Positions 1 to 11,794 of a DNA stretch of 64,000 nucleotides are shown here, piece after piece. Under the pieces are notes generated by a model that saw only the letters and a list, made by a program, of their open reading frames with translations, was not told the DNA's origin and ran no database searches. Position 1 is the stretch's first letter. Each line of letters starts with the position of its first letter. The position numbers and the translations under genes are program-made. Origin of the DNA: Liolophura sinensis (taxonomy: Eukaryota; Mollusca; Polyplacophora; Chitonida; Chitonidae); assembly GCF_032854445.1 (NCBI RefSeq), contig NC_088302.1, positions 38,198,191-38,262,190 of the forward strand, read 5' to 3'.

Positions 1-1080
1 TCGAGGTAGACTGGAACAAAGATACCATATAGTTTCTTTCCATTGTGCAGTAGACATTCGTGTATAATTATTAGCCCATATATATATGTACGTACTTGCA
101 TGCCGGTTATACGTACAGCATGATTCTTTTTCGCATATTGGCAAGATGTTTGATCAAGCATATTTCTGGGGGCATTATTCTGTTTAGGCTGATATAATCA
201 TACTTTTTGTGAAGCTGTGCAAATTGTCGATCCAACCAATGAACTTTTGCCTACATACTTATTTTCAAAAGTTGTATAAATTGCCATGATAATTGCTTTT
301 TCATATGCGAAATGGTCGAGGATTTTAAGGTACAGCGTGTGCCTATACCATATGGCGATGAAGCAGTGTCCAGTTTCTTAAAACACAAGTCAATCAAATC
401 AGTCTGTCAAACCTATTTCTTCAAAGTGGTAAATCTAGCTTTTCTTTTCTCTAAACAGCGCTTACAGGGATACAGTTCAACTTGCGAGAAAACCTATGGA
501 AAATGAGAAAAGGTACAGACATATAACGTTGCCATGATATTTAAGTCTATCCAGCGCTATAATACATTTAAATGACGGTTCACAATCTTAACTCATGGTA
601 TCCAAATATAAGAATTCAACTCACATTCCCATTAAGTCTTGCTGTAGTAAAAAAGAAAAACGACAGTGGAATCTGGTGTTGATTTATTTATTTGTTTGTT
701 GTTTAATGCCAGACTAAATGATTTTTCACTTTCCAGTTATACAATGGCGGACTGTTTTATGAGCAGTCGAAAGTAGCTGGTGTAAACCACAGACCTTTGG
801 AAAGATACTGACAGAATTTCTCATGTCACTAACAGATGCACACCACATTGTTGGGAAGATAAGTGGTCTTTAGCGAACGTTTTACTGCATGCGCCAACAG
901 CCAAGGTCACCATAATTGACACCATGCTCCCACAAGTGGTGTGCAGGGTAATGTAGAAATTCCCTTTCCAGTGTCAGCTTTGAACCCGCACCTCGTGCAT
1001 GTGTTTTAACGATTGAAATACAAGGGATGAATGGACATTGAGGATCATCTATTATGACAGGTGACAACATTTCAAATACA
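1..1080. other. No feature recognised
   Basis: AT-rich sequence with no exon, repeat unit or element that I can name. Open frames at 312-506 (+) and 882-1070 (-) are short, without homology signals. Confidence 0.5.
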
Positions 1081-1100
1081 TCAGAACTCCTGTCATTGCT

Positions 1101-1143
1101 GGATCACGAAGCGATCTTGAAGTCCAAGATCGCTTCCTGATCC
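1101..1143. repeat. Hairpin: 18-bp inverted repeat, 7-nt loop
   Basis: The arm GGATCACGAAGCGATCTT (1101-1118) is followed by a 7-nt loop and then AAGATCGCTTCCTGATCC (1126-1143). The arms pair at 17 of 18 positions. It could be a MITE end, a small transcribed hairpin or a chance foldback; nothing nearby decides this. Confidence 0.8.
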
Positions 1144-1458
1144 CGGAGCCATGACTAAATGCTGAGGATCTATAGCGTACAGGCGTGGTGGGTTTGAACT
1201 ATGGCACTGCACATGCTCCATTTAACAAAACGACTGTTATGTTGACATATGAATACCATTTATGGATACGTTACCCAGATCGCGTTTTTTTATTTTTTTT
1301 TTTTATATATTTTTTTTTATATTGTATTAATAAAGATATAATGTGTAAATATGATCTGATAACCTTTGAATCTGTAACATAAATGTGTATGTGATATCTG
1401 TATATATACGACAAAGCATGCATTTACATGTAGCTGCTGTGGTGCATAGTTCCGTTCT

Positions 1459-1522
1459 GCTCGTCGTCATATGACTGAAAAATTATTGAGTACGACGTTA
1501 AACCCCAAGCACTCACTCACCG
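1459..1522 (+). mobile_element. SINE family A, 3' tail fragment
   Basis: Contains GTCGTCATATGACTG, then GAGTACGACGTTAAACCCC and AAGCACTCACTCAC. The same tail ends the near-complete copies at 14670-15012 and 31143-31497. Only the tail survives, consistent with 5' truncation during reverse transcription. Confidence 0.75.
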
Positions 1523-1555
1523 TTCTGCAAAGCGGTCGTCGGCCTACATGCAATA

Positions 1556-1728
1556 AGTTGGTAGTAGTTATAGTTGGTAACAATGCTAGTTACAGTGTTC
1601 TAGTAGTTATAGTCGATGACAATACCAGTTACTAGTGACAACGTTCTAGTAGTTATAGTCAGAACAATGCTAGTTACAGTGTTCTAGTGGCTATAGCCGG
1701 TAACAGTGCTAGTTACAATGTTCTATAA
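1556..1728 (+). repeat. Tandem repeat, about 39-bp unit, 4+ copies
   Basis: The unit begins TAGTAGTTATAGT and continues through AACAATGCTAGTTACAGTG before the next copy. Copies differ at several positions and in length. No coding potential. Confidence 0.75.
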
Positions 1729-2250
1729 TTGCGTTCTGCCAGTGTGTGTTCTGGACATCATATGTTAGCCTGTATTCAAGGCGTCATGTGGGGTCGAGTC
1801 TGTAAGTAGACCGATCGCAAGGTGTTGAATCATTCTGACGCACACTATTTTCAGCCCATGAATACCCAGGTTCTACACTGAAAACATTATGTTGTACATC
1901 TGCTCCACGATTATTGCTCATTTGAGCACGTCCATTTACGGTCATGCCGTTTCAAAGTAATATTGTGATCACGCTGCTTGAACCTAGGCGTCCTGTCTGA
2001 CATTCGCATACCACTTATATATACCATGAAGGAGCTTTCTGTTTCTGAAATGTTGACGTAAAACACCAGTTCCCAAAGGAATGTTTCAGAAATAATAAAA
2101 AAAGAAATAAAAAAAAAAAATAAACAGAACTGATAACTTGTAAGAGACAAGCCGTCGTCAGTTTTCATTGATGTATATGGAAGACAGTATATTTTCTATA
2201 TAAGCATGAATATAATTCAAATTTCTAACTCTTAGTGCTTGAAGAACTTT
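1729..2250. other. No gene recognised; A-rich run
   Basis: Holds an A/AT-rich run near 2093-2125, but no exon or element that I can name. The minus-strand frame 1911-2168 runs through the low-complexity tract and is not credible. Confidence 0.5.
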
Positions 2251-2365
2251 AATGTTGAATACATATATAGCTACCTCGGTCGCGCTTTGACTCCACCTGT
2301 TCATAATAGTACCATACTGATGCAATGAACATGACAGCTTATACAGCCCCTATCCCCATGTTAAG
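2250..2365 (+). repeat. Dispersed repeat D, copy 1
   Basis: GTTGAATACATATAT followed by TCGGTCGCGCTTTGACT and a TTCATA stretch matches 22397-22450 at most positions in the same order. The right part, with a GCCCCTAT-type motif, is weaker. Two copies are too few to classify it. Confidence 0.5.
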
Positions 2366-3838
2366 CTAAAAGCTCATCGATTACCTACCGGTATGTCCTA
2401 GATCTCTGTTCACTTTAAAAAAATTTAATTGGTTAATCTGTAGGCTCCCTGTGACGTTCTAAAAATTATAATGCCACCAGAACATGGGATTTACGATGTA
2501 ACTTGCGATATAAGATATAAAGAAAATTGTTGTGACCGTTGTCCTCTTTTCTAATCTCGCCAGTTTAACTTGGCTCCCATGAAAATGTTGTCTTCGTTAT
2601 CAAGGACCTATATCAGAGCTTTATCCATTATTTCAATAACTACTGTCGTTTTTTTATTACTTCCCTATGTTTAGTGGTACTAAATACAGCAATTCCCAAA
2701 TTCTTCAGAGTTCAACATTAAGAGCTATCGTGCACTGTGTATGATTGCCCATATAAACCTATCTAATGGCTACTGTACCATATTGCTATGTGCATGAACA
2801 TTGTATCTTCATCAAGTATAAAGCTTCTATCTATATTTTTTTTAGTACCAAGTATATCAAGAAGGCATTTATTCACGCATGTCTTTCATGTGCTAATAAA
2901 ATCACTGTTTTTATGTTCAAGCCAACCCACATGTGTAAACTGTCTTTGGTTTGTGTGTACATGTTCATGTGTGTGTATTTTCTCATATATCACCTGTGGA
3001 TGTTTTGAATAGCCATGTCAATGTCCATATCACTTGCAGGTATCTCAATGATAATTGCTTTTTTTTTCGGTGTGGTCCTGTGTGGTTTTAAAGAAAGGTG
3101 TACAGGGTACAAAGTTTTAGAGTATACAGATAGCGAAGCCCTCAATCGATCCAAATATTCATAAACAGAGAAACGCAGTACTCTAAGATAAAGAGCTTTT
3201 TCCCCCTCAAACGTCGTGTTTCGAGGGCTATAATTTTCTGGCCGTTTTATTGAGATGTCAGCTGAAGAAAGGCTGACCGGTGAACAGCCCTTGCTTGTCC
3301 TCAGAGTGACCGGCCCACTGGTCATTCACAGAAACTGACCCTTGTCCGCTCGAGACTGGATTACAGTCAGATCAATGCATTAAACACTTGAGCACGCAGT
3401 TTCGTTGTTTTCTGTTAGCTTTTCCCATCGTCATAGAAAATGGATTTAAATTAACTTGTCAAAAACCATGCCATAAATAATAAGTTGCCATCGTCAAGGT
3501 ATTTGCTTTTATGTAGTTCTGCACTTTTATGAACTTTGACAGAGAACTGCTAAAGCTCATTAATTGAAACCTAAGCCTATAATTTTCAGATGAGACATCT
3601 GAAATATTAGCGGGATTTGATTAGTTGTTTGGTTTTTGTTGTTGTTGTTCACCATCACGCATTGAGGGCAATTCTCACATCAATGAATCATGCCTTAGCT
3701 GTACACTGCAGCAACGCCTGGAGGGAGATTCTCTGCGTGTGACCTCTGAATACATTACTGTAGACAGTAAATTTTATAATTTCCATCTCCGTGTTCTCCA
3801 GAAACCCGTTCAATCATCTCAAACAATTTTTAAATGCC
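2366..3838. other. No gene recognised
   Basis: AT-rich with T-runs near 2836 and 3060. The 111-codon minus frame at 2990-3325 has no recognisable domain or splice signals of quality. A TTG-triplet run sits near 3634-3648. Confidence 0.5.
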
Positions 3839-4005
3839 GACATCAGTGGGATGTCTTTCACTTAGGATACCTTCCAGTAGCTTGCGGATGGTCTTGGGTT
3901 TCCACAGGGCTTTGTCCGGCTTCCTCAAAACAAAACACTGTCCGCCGTCGAATAAGTGAAATATTACTGTCGTAAAACACTCATCAAATAAATAAATAAG
4001 TAATA
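3839..4005 (+). mobile_element. SINE family B, 3' half (plus orientation)
   Basis: Shows the family B middle (CTTGCGGATGGTCTTGGGTT), a TCCGGCTTCCTC box, a CCGCCGTCGAATAAGTGAAA stretch, and the tail AACACTCATCAAATAAATAA. The tRNA-like head is missing. The open frame 3625-3975 runs across it and is not a gene. It lies tail-to-tail with the next copy. Confidence 0.8.
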
Positions 4006-4011
4006 GTAAAA

Positions 4012-4283
4012 AAATAAATATTTATTTATTTGATTGGTGTTTTGCGCCGTACTCAAGAATATTTCACTTATACGACGGCGGCCAGCATTATGGTGGGTGG
4101 AAGCCGGGCAGAGCCTGGGGGAAGCCCACGACCATCCGCAGGTTGCTGACAGACCTTCTCACTTACAGCCGGAGAGGAAGCCAGCATGAGCTGGACTTGA
4201 ACTCACAGCGACCACATTGGTGAGTGGCTTCTGGGTCATTACGCTGCGCTAGCGCGCTAACCAACTGAGCCACGGAGGCCCCA
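4012..4283 (-). mobile_element. SINE family B, full-length copy (minus orientation)
   Basis: Read on the minus strand it starts GGGGCCTCCGTGGCTCAGTT with GGTTAGCGCGCTAGCGCAG (tRNA-like A-box region), followed by GTGAGTTCAAGTCCAGC (B box). Then come the conserved body, TATAAGTGAAATATTCTTGA, the sequence GTACGGCGCAAAACACCAAT and an AT-rich AAATAAATA tail. This is a tRNA-derived SINE with polymerase III promoter boxes. It is the best-preserved copy of the family here. Confidence 0.9.
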
Positions 4284-4342
4284 ATAAATAAATATTAATT
4301 TCGTATCTAAATACATATTGTCTTTGTTTTTAAAACTGCAGT

Positions 4343-4615
4343 TAGGCCTCCTTGGTCGCGTTGGTTAGCATGCCAGCCCTGCGCAATGACCCAGAAGCCT
4401 CTTGCTCATTTGGTCGCTATGAGTTCAAGTCCTGCTCATGTTGACTTCCTTTCCGGCCGTATACGTACTAAGGTCTTCCAGCAACCTGCGGGTGGTTGTG
4501 GGTTCCCCACGGGCTTCAACCGGTTTCCTCCCACCAGAATGCTGACCGCCGTCGTATAAGTGAAATATTCTTGAGTACCCTACGGCGTGAAACACCAATC
4601 AAATAAATATATAAA
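4343..4615 (+). mobile_element. SINE family B, full-length copy (plus orientation)
   Basis: The tRNA-like head (TTGGTCGCGTTGGTTAGC), B box (ATGAGTTCAAGTCC) and body with CGGTTTCCTCCCACCAGAAT lead into GTCGTATAAGTGAAATATTC and a tail CACCAATCAAATAAATATA. It is head-to-head with the copy at 4012-4283, 60 bp apart. The body is diverged enough to make it a separate insertion rather than a recent inverted duplication. Confidence 0.9.
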
Positions 4616-6000
4616 ACTGTAACTGCAATAGACATAAAGGCGTCCTTTAATACAGGTAGAACTGGTACCGTAAAGGTAGAAATAGTACCGTATAGAGAGC
4701 CCATCGTCTTGATAATGTATTCTATTAACAAAAACTTGTATTACCGAGTATATGCGCGTCTTATACTTCGTTGGCCCAATTGCATAAAGGCGCTCAGTAT
4801 CTACATATAGTTCACATCATAAACAGTTCAACTTACTTAATGCATATGCAAGGCTATTATGTCATTTTTTACTGTGCAGAGTGGATATTTTTTTCCTTTC
4901 ATTCCTCTATAAATAAGCTTGAGGGGGCTGGGAAAGTCAGGGTGTCCCTACAACGCAGAGGCATAATAGTTTATATATAGGCCTCTTATCCAGCGATCGT
5001 TTCGTTGAATAAGCAAGGAGGGGTGTTTGAAATAACAATATACCAGAGTGAATTGAGTAATATAACTTTCTAACTGGTACATTCTTACCGCTAACAGATT
5101 CAGTGGTTGTGGAACCGGGCGAATCAAATTGGCTGGTGAATATACTAAATACATGAGGGTGTGTGCCTACCAAGTTTGCATTAGATAAAAAATGTATCAC
5201 GACAAACACTAGCTTCTGTTCAGTTTCGAATACAGGTATGTAGACGCATCTGTAAACACCCATCTGCTTTCGTCCCATGTCGTTTCCACAAAATCTTTAC
5301 GCAAACAGGAATAGGTGTTGAATTCTGATAAAATCTGCTGGGCAAACTACAGCTGTGGACGTGGACAAAAGACTGCAGTCTGTAGACATGCGCGTCGTGT
5401 CACCTTGTCCCCGTTTTCCGGTGACATGGAGTTTGAAGAATAGCACATTTAAGACGAGTGTGGTTGTACAATACATATTTCTGTTATCTGGTCTCCTTTT
5501 CAGACTAAGTTTGTGCAAGATTTAACTGGTAGTCTATCTGTAAATATTTTATCAGAATAATTTCGGTTTTTTAAATCTTCGCGTTTAAAGTGCACCATTA
5601 AGCAAAATGTTCGCGTATATTTGCATACCTTCCGCGCAAATAATCCACATGCAGAAGCGGATTTTTTGCACCTTATTTCTGTATGTTTCGGGCATTGTTA
5701 TCACGATTTGGTCTAGAATGTTGTCAAGGTTTAGAAAATGTCTCCCGTATCTATACAGCAGACCAGCGTAGATAAAATATTAGGTATCTTTCCTTTGTCG
5801 TTTACCTACGTTAGTAAAGATAGGGCTTACTTGAATTCCCGTATGTGTCGTAAGGCTATGGGAAAAGCATGGGGCAATTTGTCAAGACTTTACCTACATC
5901 TTCATGTTTTCAAGCATGGCTATGCAGGAGATTTAGGTCAGTTATATAGTCACGTAAGACAGTTTGCCTTCATGGTTAAATCTAGTCACTAACCCAACCC
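4616..6000. other. No gene recognised
   Basis: The minus frame 4937-5278 (113 codons) has a plausible acceptor near 5237 and a GTAAG donor near 5092, but no domain or homology signal that I recognise. It is left as unassigned. Confidence 0.45.
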
Positions 6001-6007
6001 AATCATA

Positions 6008-6060
6008 TACGAGAAACATTCTTCAGTAAAACACCACCACTAAAATAAATCAATCAATAT
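6008..6060 (+). mobile_element. Possible SINE family B tail remnant
   Basis: GAAACATTCTTCAGTAAAAC, then ACCACCACTAAAATAAATCA, resembles a decayed family B tail (GAAATATTCTTGAGTA, AACACCAATCAAATAAAT). Short and diverged, so tentative. Confidence 0.4.
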
Positions 6061-7774
6061 TACACTCATGTATAGCTTTCCAATACACATAAATTATAGT
6101 GTAAAATGACACCCATAGTCCGAATTTCTTAGATAACATCAATACGTTTACAATCCGGAATGTTAGTAAAATTGCAAATAGTATTGCACACATTAAATTA
6201 GACGAGCCTTGTTGATTTGAGGCTTTCTACAAGAGAAAGGATTAACCCCGGGAGAGTGTGTGGGTGGGGAACAGGTACGGGTGTCACCGCCGCAGTTGTT
6301 CTTCAACCCACTAGCAGAGTCGCCTACCTGTAACAACATTAAGTCCTTCTTTCAGTCGTGATGTGAATTTGGTATTCTCGGAACAGCGATTGATGTGACC
6401 GTACATTTTATTGCCTTAATTTGGCACTGGTCAAAATGACATAAGGGAAGAGCCATAGGAGTGGGGTTGGGATTTTAATTGTGGGAGTTTTACACCTGTG
6501 GAAGTATTTATTAAAAAGATTACCCAGTTTTTCTATCGCGCATACCAATCTATACTCTTAGGCTATTCAGCAAGGTATTGAAGGCTGAAATATAAATATT
6601 TGTCCATGCGCTTAATAGATTATGTGTAATAAAATGACCATAAACTGCGTTAATTAAGTTGTTCTTCAACACCCGGGGGTGATAAAGATTTCCGACTGAG
6701 CGGAGGCGCAATATGTCACCTGGATAAAAAAGGTATCTTCAAGAAGGTATTTGAAGGTATTTCAATAGTTATTGATAAGACACAGATATTCAATTTTAGA
6801 TTATTTTTTTCTTTAGTCCAGGTTGTATACATATTTGTAACTAGCTAATTAATTTCAGGGCTGACTTGGTTTTGTTTGGTTCAGTGGTTGCACATATAGC
6901 GGATTGTTTTAATGAATATTTAATCGTCGCATCCCTTTAGCTTTCCATCACAACTATACACGGTCGCGTTGTAACACTACAAGACATATTTCACGTGATC
7001 CCGGTCAACTGGTTTCGCACGTGTCTGCCAATATATTTGCTGAAGTCATACATAACATTGATAGCAAAATCAAGAGCCCAGATCCCTAAAACACTTTGAA
7101 GCCATGTTAGCTTCGTGTTTGTCCATCTCTTTATTTAAATTCACCAACAGTATTTTGTGACGTATGCTCTTAATACACGAGCAAAAAAGGCAGACTTTTA
7201 ACTTACCGAAGTCTACGGTAGAATGCTCAATCTCCATATATTAAGAGAATATTAAGAATTTAACAGTGAAAAGTTACTCAAAGAATCACCCAAAATCCAA
7301 AATATTCAGCAATCAGCCAGTCTTCGAACAAAACTCAAACAGAAACCAAACGTTATTTCTTTCAAACATATTCTTAAACAAGCCTCTTCCAGAATCTGAT
7401 GTTGTGAAACGTCCAACTTCCATGACAACCAGAATAATAAGTAGATTGTCACCCATGAGCTTTTGCCACAACGTCGTCCAACGGCAAGTGTACTAAACAC
7501 GTGCATTATTTCATGGAGAAACTCAACACAGTAGACACACTGTGAATTGCTAAGCCAACATTTCAATTTTACCTGATTCTTCTTACGTTGCATTTCTTGT
7601 AACTCTTACTTGGTGAAGAATATGTTCCAAACTGTCAGGGTTTACAGCCCCTTTAATAAAGTATAAATAAGTCGTACGGCATGGAGAGAAAAGCTAAAGC
7701 AGTTACATTGTGATGGCTGGCAATTGGTCACACGTAACCGGTGAAATACGTCCTCTTAAAAATTTAAATCAGTC
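6061..7774. other. No gene recognised
   Basis: AT-rich sequence without recognised exons or elements. Two overlapping opposite-strand frames at 7266-7593 show no domain and are probably chance. Confidence 0.5.
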
Positions 7775-7980
7775 AGAGTTTTCTTCTAACTGTTCATATA
7801 AATGATTAAACAGCAGCAAATTAAACGCACTCTAACACCATGGTTTAAGCAGAATTAGGTAAACAAAATGTAGTGATGATCATTGTATTTTATTAGACGT
7901 CACTAGTTTAGAATTACTTAAAAATGCTGTGCTGTTGTCACATTTAACATACAGTCACATTAAACAATGCAAAGGGATGG
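7775..7980 (+). repeat. Dispersed repeat C, copy 1
   Basis: Contains ACACCATGGTTTAAGCAGAA, an AAAATGTAGTGATGAT stretch, TTATTAGACGTCACTAG and GTTGTCACATTTAACATAC. The same blocks in the same order occur at 35215-35375 and partly at 23817-23895. No tRNA-like head or terminal inverted repeat was seen; class unknown. Confidence 0.6.
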
Positions 7981-10900
7981 GAAATGCAGTTGAGAACGAT
8001 GGAAACAGAAAATACTTTGGGATTAGGCTTGCACGAGAAGGTTAGATTTTCCTCAAGTGGGATAAAATAAGTGGTTTTAAGGACACATGTGTGGGATTAA
8101 ACCACAAAAATGTTACATGTCGACCTAGGTGATGCTTATACCCCCACAGATCAAATGAGGGTGAGAGGAGAGGCCACGCGCCAGTGCTTCCGTACCAGTA
8201 ACCTTGGCCCTGTCCAGCGATAGCAGGCTGTTTCAGTGACCTGCATGGTCCATCCTGCCTGCTTTAGTTACCTGGTCCATCCCGTGTTAATTAGCCTCTA
8301 GAAGATGACTCACCTGTCGACCAGCTCCAGACATCTTACCTGTGTACATAAGAGTATACAGGTGTGCCGTGAGGACTGCCCAATCATTTCTTACCTTACA
8401 CAAACCCGCTCTACCTGTTGCGGAGACCGCCTGTGGCATACTTTAATCGACTTATCTATATAAATCATCTAAACCGTTTACCAGCTGTTTTCTAACTGCC
8501 AAAACGTAAAAAAATGATAAACAATAAAAAAAAAATTGAAAAAAACTGTTTTCACCCAATTTTTGTGGTAAACAAAGTTATGCCCGTAAATGTCATGCTC
8601 AGTTCACTTTCCTCCATGTCTTCATGCTTCTTGGGCTCTTCCCATACGGGACAAATTTAATGTGAAATTTATACCTGTTTAGTTTTGCTAGTCCTAATGC
8701 CGGATTTGGTATCGTTAGCCCATAGCTATCAAAGCCCCAATACTGAATACTGAGAGAGGGGGAAGAAATCCCCATAGCCATTCATCTAGCAGAACATGTT
8801 CACTAATAAAAAATTATATCCTGTAGACCGATGAACTTGCCAGGTCATGTGTGAAAATGCCACTGATGCTCCTATCGCATGCCTCTATATAAGCAAAAAG
8901 TGCAAAACAGAAAATAAAGCTTAACGGGGAAAAAACGAAGGCGACAACAAACGATAAGTGGAAGTTTAGGACATTTTGCCTTATAAGCAGTAGCAACATG
9001 ACAATGTCAGAATGAGCTCGTTTCGTGAATGTAAAGATTTGTTGGTGAGGATAATTTACTTTGATGATAGCTCCAAAATTTTTCACAGTGTAAGTAATCT
9101 GCTCAACAATGTTTTGTTATATTTATGCTACATTTTTATACTGTAGACAGCACACACCGTCATGGTGGTAATTTGTGCTAATAAATTAGCTTAACACCGT
9201 ATATAAGTGTATGTCCTAGTATCTATATAGAATGTTGAGAAAAGCTGGAGGATTCCTAGCAACGGAGAAACATATGGGCTGGGAGCAAGGGTTCTCTACT
9301 CCACTCCCCAGCTAACCTACTTCATCCCTTCAGGTGTGGTATGTAACACGGGTCAGGTTCCCCGGGAGACTCTCTCTTAACTTGACTGAATTTCACTGTG
9401 TACACGAGGGTCGTTAGAGGCTGTTAAAGGCCAGTCTCTCAGCCCGGGTAAATGTCAATCCGTAAGTCTAGAATGTTACGGAGCGGCTTGTTGGATGTTA
9501 GGTTTCGGGTTGTGTCATCTGACTCTCCTTTCCGCATAACCTTAACTCGGAACCAAACGGTTTGCTATTTAGACAAGGATTACAGTTCCCCCGTTTGACA
9601 GCACACGGAATGAACCACGCCTCCCAGTAGTCTCTAGCTAGAGCTCAGGAAATAAAAAAAACAAAGAACCCAGCAGGCCTAATAAAGAGCTATTAAGTGA
9701 GAATCGCGGTAAAAGCTTGCAACAGAAGGAAGTCAGAAGCCGAAATAAACAAGAAACTGTGCAAGACTTTAATGCCGTATTGAATGGTCATTGTAATAGC
9801 GTTCTGTTAGAGCACTTACAAGAACAGTTAGAATGCAACCCTAACTGAGGTTTATGTAAATTGACAAGAGGCCGTACTTCACCAGTAACGTGTGACTATT
9901 TGCCAACTGTCATCAAACTGTCGTCGCTACTCTGGTTTAATAATTTTATCTGCAGAAGAAATTTTTTGTCAATTTTCTGATATAAATGAATATTAACATA
10001 CACAGTCTTTTATGTGACATTTGTCAAAGCCATCTTCCCGATCTGGTTATGTATAGGCATGTATGGATTGTATACATGTATATATACATTTTTAATTGCA
10101 CAGGAATTTGCAGATTTCCGCGCTCTTATTACCCGTGGGGCCCTAGTGACAGCGTCGACGACGCTTCTGTAAGGTATGTATACTTGTACATCACACAAGC
10201 GAAAGTCCGTCAGTAACTTACCAAAGGTCGATGGTTTAATTCATACACTCCATTTTCTCTGCCCCTATAAAGTGATAGCCATCTTATAAGTTAAACAATA
10301 ATTAGTCAATCAGTCAATTAGTCGTTAGTGTATGAAATATCTCAGAAATTATTTGCCCGTAAACTTGAGGACATGAAAGAGTAGTCGATGTGATCCAAAA
10401 CAAATATAGGTGCTAAATGCGTCATTGTCGCACTGTGGCCATACAAGACAAATACAGCAATAGGTGAATCCTTATAACACTCTTCACATATGAACAGGTC
10501 AAATTGTAACATGTTTTGTTTGTGGCAGGTACAAAAAAAAATTGCCTTAAGCACGAGAGGCCACCAAGAAGCTGGAAAGCATGACGCCGTGCATGTTACG
10601 GCTGGCTTAATTAATTCTGTCTCAGTGGGCAAATGAAGATTGACAGATTATCCAGCGAATTTAATAGGTTTAATAGAAGAGATTGTAGGATTAAGAGCAG
10701 CTTGACCTTCGGGACGTCATGATTCTCTGACCGACTTCACAGGCCACACTTTTACAGTTAAACTTTTGGATGGACCGAGAATAAAAGACATGCACAATAG
10801 GTATTTATCGGCAGGTCAGTGCAAGCAGGTTTTCTAAATCCAGGGACCCCATTCTCTCCAGAGGACCACAAAACTGAACCATTACAAGCGGGGGAGTGTT

Positions 10901-11524
10901 TTCACAATTGAATGAACAATCTGAAATATGCGCACTGTGGTGTTTTCGTCCCACTCATGTTGCCTGAGATGAAAGCTTCTAATGGGATAGACGCACTCCT
11001 TCTTATTTATACATTTGTTTGTACCCGATATGTATTACAGCCGGTAGTACTGGTCTTGGGTACAGGATATGTTAGGGGGAACCTTCCAATAGCAGATAAT
11101 CACAGATAATTGCCGTGCCGCTTTGATGCGTACTTGTTATTACCTATAGGCAAAAGCTCGAACTTTCGCGAACATTCTGGCTGAGGTTGACGATAACCAC
11201 AAGCAATTTGTTTTTGTTTTTGGTGGAGTTTCGTGACTAGACGTCGTCACGTAAGAAAATGTTTATGCTGAAACCGGATTTTTATTGGTTCTGTAAAATG
11301 CTGCATAATAATTTAGAGTTTAACTATCTGTACGTACTGGGGAAAGTTTTATGTCGCACATAAGTCTGTAAAGCGGAATTAAGTGTCTTGAGGAATCCAT
11401 CTACATTCTACCTCAAAATCGTGTCGTGGTTTCTCGTGTGGTAAAGCTTTACACGACTTAGTCAGGGCAGCCGAATATATTCCATAGTCTTTTACAAATG
11501 TAAATTGCTTTTCTTAAATTTGTT
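7981..11524. other. No gene recognised
   Basis: Holds a C+G-richer patch at about 8145-8430 and another at about 9240-9620, neither with a recognisable exon or promoter. The frames at 8814-9086, 9986-10216 and 10342-10632 are not credible genes. Confidence 0.5.
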
Positions 11525-11600
11525 TACTTATTTCATTCAGCTCTGTATACTCAAGAATATTTAACTTAAATGATGGGAGTTGGGTTCATGGTTGGAGAAT
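11525..11600 (-). mobile_element. SINE family B tail remnant
   Basis: TTTATTTCATTCAG, then TACTCAAGAATATTTAACTT and AAATGATGGG match the minus-strand form of the family B 3' end (compare 4021-4080). It is decayed and lacks the head. Confidence 0.55.
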
Positions 11601-11794
11601 ATCGATCGTGTAATTAAATTATTTTGAGTAATGATTGAAACATTCGTCATTCTGAAGTAAAAAAGAATGTATAGTTGCACGTATCACTACATCACAGCAA
11701 TATGGTTCGGGATGTGGGATCATTACAAAAAAGTAATTTTTTTGCCATTATACCCTTCTAGAAGACAACCCTCCTGTGGTCAGGAGTGCTGTTT

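Noticed and set aside
3625-3975. 116-codon frame as a gene
   Set aside because: Its second half is a SINE fragment; no domain.
4937-5278. Minus-strand exon candidate with acceptor near 5237 and donor near 5092
   Set aside because: Splice-like words exist, but the translation matches no family that I know and no neighbouring exon in phase was found.
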